64,000 bases of DNA from Seohaeicola saemankumensis. Its GTDB lineage: Bacteria > Pseudomonadota > Alphaproteobacteria > Rhodobacterales > Rhodobacteraceae. The stretch's first letter is position 1, and each line of letters begins with the position of its first letter. The stretch is from NCBI RefSeq assembly GCF_021021435.1, contig NZ_JAINWI010000018.1, positions 1 through 64,000 on the forward strand. Direction: 5' to 3'. A program made the position numbers and the translations under genes. Of this stretch, positions 58,447 to 64,000 are shown one piece after another. The notes under the pieces are model-generated. The model saw nothing but the letters and a program-made list of their open reading frames with translations. It was not told the origin of the DNA and ran no database searches.

Positions 58447-59916
58447 ATGACCATTTCAAAACTCCTGGTTGCAAACCGCGGCGAAATCGCAGCGCGCGTG
58501 TTGCGAACCGCCAAGGCACGCGGCCTTGCAACGGCGGTCTTGCGCCATGAATCGGAGCAAGAGGGCCCCGCCCATCTGATTGCCGACGAGATTGTGACCA
58601 TCGAAGGGCCAACGCCTGTGGCCGCCTATCTCGATATTCCGCAGATTGTCGAGGCTGCAAAGAAAATCGGCGCCGACGCGGTGCATCCCGGCTACGGCTT
58701 TCTGTCAGAGAATGCGGCCTTCGTCGCGGCGCTGGAAAAGGCCGGTGTGACATTTGTCGGCCCGACCTCTGAGGTCATCGCCCTGATGGGCGACAAGGTC
58801 CGCGCCCGCGGCTTTGTCGAAGAACGCGGGTTTCCCGTCGCGCCCTCGGCGATCGAAGATGACGATCCGGCGAGTTTTGTCGAACGCGCCCGCACGGTGG
58901 GCTACCCTCTGCTGATCAAGCCCTCGGCTGGCGGCGGCGGCAAAGGTATGCGCATTGTGCGCGAAGACAGCACGTTGGAAACCGAAATCGAAACGGCACG
59001 TCGCGAAGGCATCCGTTATTTTGGCGATGGCCGGCTGTTTGTCGAACGCTACATCGAACGCCCGCGTCATATCGAGGTGCAGGTGATGGGCGACGGGCAG
59101 GGTAACGTGGTCCATTTCTGGGAACGCGAATGTTCGATCCAGCGCCGGTTCCAGAAGATTATCGAAGAAACGCCGTCACCGGCGCTGACCCCAGAACAGC
59201 GGGACGAGATCTGTGAAACCGCTGCAGGGATTGCCCGCGCCGTCAAATACCGCGGAGCAGGGACCGTCGAATTCATTTATGCGCAGGACGGGGCCTTTTA
59301 CTTCCTCGAAATGAACACCCGCCTTCAGGTCGAACATCCGGTGACCGAACTGGTGACTGGCTTCGATCTGGTCGCAGAGCAACTACGCATCGCGGCAGGT
59401 GAGGGGCTGAGCGCGACGCAGGCGAATATTCCCCAGACTGGCCATTCGATCGAACTACGCATCTGTGCCGAAGACGCGACGGCCGATTTTCGCCCCTCGA
59501 TCGGGGATATCCTGCTGCTGGATGAACCCTCCGGCCCCGGCGTGCGCGTGGACAGCGGCATTCTGGACGGCGGCAAGGTGACCACCGATTTTGACCCGAT
59601 GCTGTCTAAGCTGATCGTGCATGGCCGCGACCGCGTAGAGGCCATCGCCCGTGCGCGGCAAGCGGTGCAAAACTATGTGGTTCTCGGGGTGACGACCAAC
59701 ACCGGATACCTAGATGCAATCCTTGCACATCCAGATTTTGCCGCAGGTAACGTTTCAACCGGGTTCCTTGCTGAACAATCCGAAACGCTGACCGCTCCGG
59801 CTGAGGACATCTCTGAGCTACTGATGGCGGCAGCGGCCTTATCAGATGAACGATTGGTGGGCGACGTAATGCAGATACCGGAAATGTACCGCAAGATGGG
59901 CGGGTGGAGAAACTGA
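58447..59916 (+). CDS. Acyl-CoA carboxylase, separate biotin carboxylase subunit
   Basis: The 489-aa protein is a biotin carboxylase without a biotinyl domain: LLVANRGEIAARVLRTA, ATP-grasp loop SAGGGGKGMRIV, LEMNTRLQVEHPVTE. The biotin carrier is encoded by the next gene, so this carboxylase has three subunits, unlike the fused enzyme at 32522. It carboxylates biotin with ATP and bicarbonate. Its TGA overlaps the carrier ATG. Confidence 0.89.
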   Translation: MTISKLLVANRGEIAARVLRTAKARGLATAVLRHESEQEGPAHLIADEIVTIEGPTPVAAYLDIPQIVEAAKKIGADAVHPGYGFLSENAAFVAALEKAGVTFVGPTSEVIALMGDKVRARGFVEERGFPVAPSAIEDDDPASFVERARTVGYPLLIKPSAGGGGKGMRIVREDSTLETEIETARREGIRYFGDGRLFVERYIERPRHIEVQVMGDGQGNVVHFWERECSIQRRFQKIIEETPSPALTPEQRDEICETAAGIARAVKYRGAGTVEFIYAQDGAFYFLEMNTRLQVEHPVTELVTGFDLVAEQLRIAAGEGLSATQANIPQTGHSIELRICAEDATADFRPSIGDILLLDEPSGPGVRVDSGILDGGKVTTDFDPMLSKLIVHGRDRVEAIARARQAVQNYVVLGVTTNTGYLDAILAHPDFAAGNVSTGFLAEQSETLTAPAEDISELLMAAAALSDERLVGDVMQIPEMYRKMGGWRN

Positions 59917-60419
59917 TGCAACGGATTTTTCAGATCGACGGAGAAGAGACCGAATGCTGGCTGGGCCATGATGGCAGCCGCTTCGTATTGAATACACCCG
60001 ATGGTTCTGTTGCCTGCGAATTGAACCCGACGGCTCTGCCGGGCGGTTATACGTTGCGTGCCAAGGGTGTTGTGCGCGAACTGCGATTGGCGGTGGGACC
60101 GGATGCAACTTTTGTGCACATGAACGGCCGGACCCACGAAATCCGACGCATTGACCCCGACGAACGTCTGGCCGGACGCGACAAGGGCGCAAGCGATGAT
60201 CGGTTGGTCGCGCCTATGCCCGGCGTCGTGGTGTCGGTCGCGGTCAAACCCGGCGATACAGTTGCAGAAGGCCAGCCGCTTTTGGTTATCGAAAGCATGA
60301 AGCTTGAAACCACACTGACGGCGCCACGTGACGGGGTCGTTGCTGAAATGCCATTCGCCGAAGGCGACAGTTTCAGGCTGAAAGACATCCTGGCCCAATT
60401 GGCCCCGGAGGAGGAGTGA
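59916..60419 (+). CDS. Biotin carboxyl carrier protein subunit
   Basis: The 167-aa protein has an N-terminal region of about 90 residues resembling the BT domain that links alpha and beta subunits, then a biotinyl domain with VIESMKLE and the biotin-bearing Lys129. I chose ATG 59916, which overlaps the biotin carboxylase stop (TGATG) and has GGAG 6 nt upstream; the in-frame GTG 59904 is inside that ribosome site. It shuttles carboxylate between the flanking subunits. Confidence 0.88.
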   Translation: MQRIFQIDGEETECWLGHDGSRFVLNTPDGSVACELNPTALPGGYTLRAKGVVRELRLAVGPDATFVHMNGRTHEIRRIDPDERLAGRDKGASDDRLVAPMPGVVVSVAVKPGDTVAEGQPLLVIESMKLETTLTAPRDGVVAEMPFAEGDSFRLKDILAQLAPEEE

Positions 60420-60421
60420 GA

Positions 60422-62029
60422 ATGCGCCGGATTGAAAGTCTGATCGACACCAACGCCGCCGACTACAAGGCAAACTATGCCGCCATGTCCGAGCGACTGA
60501 AAGAGTTTCACGCCCGCCAGCAAGCGGCGCGTTTCGAACGCCCGCAACGCGATATTGATCGCCTTGCCCGCCAAAACAAACTGGGCGTGCGCGAGCGGTT
60601 GAAACTACTACTGGACCCCGGCACGCCCTTTTTGGAGTTTTCCACACTTGCCGCTTGTCGCGAATACGACGGCACCGTGCCTGGCGCCGCTGTGGTGACG
60701 GGCATCGGTATTGTGCAGGGCCGCGAGGTCGCCATCCACGCCAATGACGCGAGCGTCAAGGGCGGGGCTTGGTATCCACATACCGTCAAAAAGGTCGTGC
60801 GGCTTTTGGATGTGGCGCTGGAAAATCGCTTGCCGGTTGTCCATATCTGCGACAGCGCTGGCGGCTTTCTGCCATTGCAGCATGGCGTCTTTCCCGACCG
60901 CTATCTGGGCGGACGAGTGTTCCGCAACCAGGTCAAGCTGAGCCAAGCCAACATTCCGCAAATCGCGGTGGTCGGCGGGCATTGCACCGCAGGCGGTGCC
61001 TATGTACCTACGCTGAGCGATTACAACATCATCATCGAAGGCACTGGGGCGATTTTCCTTGGCGGTCCCCCGCTGGTCAAGGCGGCCACCGGCGAAGAGG
61101 TCGGTGTTCAGGAACTTGGTGGGGCGGTTATGCATACCTCGGTTTCGGGAACCGGCGACTACCGAGCCGCCACTGAACAGCACGCCTTTTCACTGGCGCG
61201 CGAGATTGTCAGCCAATGGAAGCGCACCCCGAAAACGATCATCGAAACCGCCGCTTTTGAAGAGCCATACTACGACCCCAAGGAGCTTTATGGGATCATC
61301 CCCAAGGACCGGAAAACCCAGTTTGATATGCGCGAGGTTCTGGCGCGGATCGTCGATGGCTCGCGCTTTCACGAATACCAGCCCGACTATGGCACCACGA
61401 TGGTTTGCGGCTTTGCTCATATCTGGGGTTACAAGGTTGGCATCCTTGCCAACAACGGGGTGTTGTTCAACGACAGCTCGCTGAAGGCGGCGCATTTCAT
61501 GCAGCTTTGCAATCAGAACCGCACACCTCTGGTCTTCTTTCAGAACATCACTGGCTATATGGTGGGCCGCGAATACGAAGAACGCGGCATCGCCAAGGAC
61601 GGTGCCAAGATGCTGATGGCGCAGGGCGGTTCGGTCGTACCGAAGTTTACCGTGATCGCCAATGCCTCGTACGGGGCAGGCAATTACGGCATGTGCGGGC
61701 GGGCCTGGGATGCGCGCACGCTGTTTATGTGGCCGCAAGCCGAGATCGGCGTGATGGGGGCGGATCAGGCCGCTAATACCATGGCGGACGTCAAGATCCG
61801 GCAGCTTCAGCGTGAAGGCAAAGAGCTGACAGAAGAAGAAATCGCCGCAATCCGTGAACCGGTGCTGGAAAAATACAAGCGCGATGTCGAAGCCTATACC
61901 TCCACCTCGGAACTGTGGGATGATGGCATCCTCGATCCGGCGGACACACGCAACGCGCTTGGCATGTCGATTTCCGCCTCGCTCAATGCACCGATCGAGG
62001 AACCACACTACGGGATCTTCCGGCTGTAA
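60422..62029 (+). CDS. atuC: Geranyl-CoA-carboxylase-like carboxyltransferase subunit
   Basis: The 535-aa carboxyltransferase has GGAYVPTLSDYNII, SYGAGNYGMCGRAWDARTLFMWPQAEIGVMG and DPADTR near the end. Overall it resembles AtuC, the beta subunit of geranyl-CoA carboxylase, although 3-methylcrotonyl-CoA carboxylase is hard to exclude by eye. It would carboxylate the gamma-methyl of a cis-geranyl-type enoyl-CoA. ATG 60422 follows GGAGGAGGAG; GTG 60416 is within it. The AtuA neighbour supports the assignment. Confidence 0.8.
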   Translation: MRRIESLIDTNAADYKANYAAMSERLKEFHARQQAARFERPQRDIDRLARQNKLGVRERLKLLLDPGTPFLEFSTLAACREYDGTVPGAAVVTGIGIVQGREVAIHANDASVKGGAWYPHTVKKVVRLLDVALENRLPVVHICDSAGGFLPLQHGVFPDRYLGGRVFRNQVKLSQANIPQIAVVGGHCTAGGAYVPTLSDYNIIIEGTGAIFLGGPPLVKAATGEEVGVQELGGAVMHTSVSGTGDYRAATEQHAFSLAREIVSQWKRTPKTIIETAAFEEPYYDPKELYGIIPKDRKTQFDMREVLARIVDGSRFHEYQPDYGTTMVCGFAHIWGYKVGILANNGVLFNDSSLKAAHFMQLCNQNRTPLVFFQNITGYMVGREYEERGIAKDGAKMLMAQGGSVVPKFTVIANASYGAGNYGMCGRAWDARTLFMWPQAEIGVMGADQAANTMADVKIRQLQREGKELTEEEIAAIREPVLEKYKRDVEAYTSTSELWDDGILDPADTRNALGMSISASLNAPIEEPHYGIFRL

Positions 62030-62035
62030 CTGCTT

Positions 62036-62072
62036 GCGGGACGGCGCACCGATTTAGGGGGTGCCGTCCCGC
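62036..62072. terminator. GC-rich stem-loop between convergent genes
   Basis: GCGGGACGGC (62036-62045) pairs perfectly with GCCGTCCCGC (62063-62072), and the stem may continue after a bulge. No T-run follows on either strand. It lies behind the carboxyltransferase and in front of the convergent PaaY-like end, a suitable place for a bidirectional terminator. Confidence 0.55.
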
Positions 62073-62140
62073 GTCAAGGTCTTTCCATCTGGCGCTTTCG
62101 CAATGCGAAGTTCGCCGCCGCAGTCCGGTGCCCGGACAGG

Positions 62141-62752
62141 TCAGGACGACGTCTGCCGCGCCTCCTGAATCGAAACGACGTCAGAGGCTGCCACCTCGGG
62201 CCGGTCGGCTTCGACCATCTTCAGCGGCTCGACGGGCATCAATCCGGCCAGACAGTCACGCGCGAGTTTCTGGTATTCCGCCGTCCCGCGTGTCTTCCAA
62301 GCGACTTCCTTCTCGCTGACGCCGCGGATCACCTTGGCTGGCGATCCGACCACCATCGAACGCGGCGGAATCACGGTTTCGCCTCGTACAAAAGCTTGTG
62401 CGCCGACGATTGATTCCGCCCCTAGTTCTACACCATCCATGATAACAGCATTCATCCCGACCAAAGCGTTCCGGCCCACAATACAACCGTGCAGGATCGC
62501 ACCGTGGCCGATATGACCGTCGGATTCGACCACTGCGTCGCGCCCGGGAAAAGAATGGATGATGCAGTTGTCCTGCACATTGGCGCCATCACCGATCACG
62601 ATCTTGCCAAAGTCGCCTCGCAGGCTTGCCCCGGGTCCGATGTAGCACCCATGCCCCAGGATGACATTTCCGATAAGGACGGCCTGAGGATGGACATATG
62701 TGTCCTCGGGCACAACGGGTATAAACCCTTTGAATTCATAACAGTACGCCAT
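62141..62752 (-). CDS. PaaY-like gamma-carbonic-anhydrase-fold protein
   Basis: The 203-aa left-handed beta-helix protein has hexapeptide repeats ([31 protein letters not shown]) and metal-binding His residues in IHSFPG and [10 protein letters not shown]. PaaY of phenylacetate clusters is a thioesterase that removes aberrant CoA adducts; CaiE is related. A similar salvage role fits here. AAAGGAAG precedes ATG 62752. It is a single leftward gene behind operator site 8. Confidence 0.85.
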   Translation of the reverse strand: MAYCYEFKGFIPVVPEDTYVHPQAVLIGNVILGHGCYIGPGASLRGDFGKIVIGDGANVQDNCIIHSFPGRDAVVESDGHIGHGAILHGCIVGRNALVGMNAVIMDGVELGAESIVGAQAFVRGETVIPPRSMVVGSPAKVIRGVSEKEVAWKTRGTAEYQKLARDCLAGLMPVEPLKMVEADRPEVAASDVVSIQEARQTSS

Positions 62753-62875
62753 TCTCGCTTCCTTTCGCAGTCTGCATGTCGCTGGTTTAAGAAAACAGTC
62801 ACCAAACGTTCATGGACAGTCATGCTGGCAACCGAAGGTCCGAAATGCGCTGCCTTCCATTACCCACATTCAAAT

Positions 62876-62904
62876 AAAAGAACATATGTTAGAAAAAGGG
62901 GCAA
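62876..62904 (-). promoter_or_regulatory. Promoter with operator (site 8) for the PaaY-like gene
   Basis: AAGAACATATGTTAGA at 62878-62893 keeps a perfect right half and a weaker left half. Leftward, TTGCCC (62904-62899) and TCTTTT (62881-62876) are 17 bp apart across it. The -10 is poor, so this promoter is less certain than the others. Confidence 0.6.
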
Positions 62905-62930
62905 GCACCCTACGTCACGGCCTTACAGTG

Positions 62931-62975
62931 TTGACAGTTGATGGGCTCAGGAGTTTAATTCTAACAAATGGTAGA
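62931..62975 (+). promoter_or_regulatory. Promoter with operator (site 9) for the SCP-x thiolase gene
   Basis: A consensus -35 TTGACA (62931-62936) and TTTAAT (62954-62959) are spaced by 17 bp. TCTAACAAATGGTAGA (62960-62975; one deviation) follows immediately and would cover the start point. Its centre is 82 bp from that of site 8. Confidence 0.8.
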
Positions 62976-63026
62976 AAATGGTATGGCGCAGCTTTGCAAC
63001 AGCCAGATTAAAATTGGGAGAGAGAG

Positions 63027-64000
63027 ATGAAAGACAAAGCTTATGTCGCCGGCGTCGGGATGGTGCCGTTCCAGAAGCCTGGAAAATCCGAAAGCTATGA
63101 CGTAATGGCGGCGGCTGCGACCCGCTCCGCTCTGGCGGACGCAGGGTTGGATTATAGAAAAATTCAACAGGCCTATGTGGGTTATGTCTATGGCGACAGC
63201 ACCTGCGGTCAGCGCGCCTTGTACCATGTTGGAATGACCGGCATCCCGATTTTGAATGTGAACAACAACTGCTCGACCGGTTCGTCTGCCTTGTTCCTGG
63301 CCCGGCAGGCAGTTGAAAGCGGCGCGGTTGATTGTGCTCTGGCACTTGGGTTCGAGCAGATGCAGCCCGGCGCAATCGGTGCGATGTTCCATGATCGGGT
63401 AAGCCCGTTTGCGGCCTTCGACGAAGAAACCGACATACTGGTAGGCAGCTCGGACATCCCGCTGGCGTTGCGATACTTCGGTGGTGCGGGCAAAGCGCAT
63501 ATGGACGAGTTCGGCACCCCCCTTGAGACTTTCGCCAAGATTCGCGCCAAGGCCAGCCGACATGCAGCGAAGAATCCGGTGGCCCTGTTCCGGCAGGAAG
63601 TGACAGCTGAAGACGTCATGGCAGCACAGGTCGTCTGGCCGGGCGTGATGACCAAGCTCATGGCCTGTCCGCCAACCTGCGGCGCAGCGGCGGCAATCAT
63701 CTGTTCCAAGGAATTCGCCGACAAGCACGGACTGGACAGTTCCGTTCGGATTGCGGCGCAGGCAATGACAACGGATGGCATGGAAACTTTCGAAGCACAT
63801 GATATGCGCGAAGTGGTGGGCTTTTCGATGGCCAAGCGCGCCGCCGATCAGGTCTACGAGGCCGCGGGCGTCGGGCCAGAAGACGTGGATGTGGTCGAAT
63901 TGCACGACTGTTTCGCCCATAACGAGCTTATCACTTACGAGGCACTTGGCCTTTGCGGTCGCGGCGAAGCAGCAAAATTCGTTGATGATGGTGACAACAC
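63027..64000 (+). CDS. SCP-x-type thiolase / lipid-transfer protein (partial at right edge)
   Basis: The frame is open for 324 codons and runs off the window. It has the thiolase nucleophile Cys82 in NNNCSTGSSALF and ELHDCFAHNELITYEALG, so, unlike the 4261 protein, it looks catalytically competent. SCP-x thiolases cleave 3-ketoacyl-CoAs, including 2-methyl-branched ones. GGGAGAGAGAG (63016-63026) precedes ATG 63027. Its operator-bearing promoter suggests the regulon continues to the right. Confidence 0.86.
   Translation, partial: MKDKAYVAGVGMVPFQKPGKSESYDVMAAAATRSALADAGLDYRKIQQAYVGYVYGDSTCGQRALYHVGMTGIPILNVNNNCSTGSSALFLARQAVESGAVDCALALGFEQMQPGAIGAMFHDRVSPFAAFDEETDILVGSSDIPLALRYFGGAGKAHMDEFGTPLETFAKIRAKASRHAAKNPVALFRQEVTAEDVMAAQVVWPGVMTKLMACPPTCGAAAAIICSKEFADKHGLDSSVRIAAQAMTTDGMETFEAHDMREVVGFSMAKRAADQVYEAAGVGPEDVDVVELHDCFAHNELITYEALGLCGRGEAAKFVDDGDN

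Noticed and set aside
59673-60647. 324-codon leftward frame opposite the carboxylase genes
   Set aside because: It spans the antisense of three clear genes and has no domain signature; it is typical of long shadow frames in GC-rich DNA.
266-64000. A complete steroid or bile-acid degradation cluster
   Set aside because: Ltp2/DUF35 and ACAD pairs are suggestive, but no ketosteroid dehydrogenase, 9-alpha-hydroxylase or ring-cleaving dioxygenase is present in the window.
1-64000. CRISPR arrays, tRNA/rRNA genes, insertion sequences, prophage
   Set aside because: No regular direct repeats, cloverleaf-like sequences, transposase motifs or phage genes were seen.

Overview
The window reads as chromosomal DNA of an alphaproteobacterium, most likely a marine Rhodobacteraceae (Roseobacter-type) strain. 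The pointers are GC-rich codon use, dense operons with ATGA-type overlaps, and a stop-proximal fragment at the left edge that matches the C-terminus of electron-transfer flavoprotein alpha. I cannot name the genus. Nearly all of the 64 kb is one acyl-CoA catabolic island: 11 acyl-CoA dehydrogenases (ACADs), 4 CaiB/BaiF-family proteins, 5 crotonases, 4 SDRs, 3 thiolase-fold proteins, 2 MaoC hydratases, 5 adenylate-forming ligases (one degenerate), 2 biotin-dependent carboxylases, an AtuA-like protein, an HMG-CoA-lyase-like protein, a citrate-synthase-fold lyase, 3 hot-dog thioesterases, a PaaY-like hexapeptide protein and a Liv-type ABC importer. I see no RNA genes, insertion sequences or CRISPR arrays.

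Layout. 1-110: end of etfA and its terminator. 266-1423 (+): ACAD. 3775-1445 (-): two CoA-transferases. 3880-7440 (+): DUF35 protein, a thiolase-fold protein without the nucleophilic Cys, MaoC hydratase, alpha-methylacyl-CoA racemase-like protein. 7504-12994 (+): transglutaminase-like protein, MaoC, a two-gene ACAD pair, crotonase, degenerate ligase. 18774-13233 (-): crotonase, SCP-x thiolase, ACAD, second two-gene ACAD pair. 18887-19990 (+): CaiB. 27671-20013 (-): Liv importer with an embedded acyl-CoA synthetase and an SDR. 40688-28670 (-): a ten-gene operon with ACADs, a PaaK-type ligase, an MCC-type carboxylase, HMG-CoA lyase-like, MFE2-type SDR and citrate-synthase-fold genes. 40782-44363 (+): dienoyl-CoA reductase and ligase. 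49236-44384 (-): BadH-like SDR, synthetase, NmrA and AraC proteins, thioesterase. 49362-50702 (+): a tandem (double) TetR regulator. 55695-50708 (-): two IVD-type ACADs, SDR, crotonase, two thioesterases. 55828-62029 (+): crotonase, AtuA, three-subunit acyl-CoA carboxylase. 62752-62141 (-): PaaY-like. 63027 to the right edge (+): SCP-x thiolase.

Regulation. A 16-bp palindrome, TCTAACANNTGTTAGA, lies in eight promoter regions and normally sits between or over the -35 and -10 elements. One copy is in front of the double TetR gene. This looks like a local repressor regulon that switches the island on when an acyl-CoA intermediate appears.

Function (inference). AtuA, a geranyl-CoA-carboxylase-like enzyme, an MCC-type carboxylase, HMG-CoA lyase-like and alpha-methylacyl-CoA racemase-like proteins together point to methyl-branched isoprenoid carbon. 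A BadH-like SDR, an AliB-like ACAD, heteromeric ACAD pairs and a DUF35/Ltp2-like aldolase pair point to alicyclic or side-chain chemistry of the kind known from cyclohexanecarboxylate and steroid degradation. I therefore propose a complete uptake, activation and degradation system for a terpenoid or alicyclic carboxylic acid. The true substrate cannot be read from the sequence.
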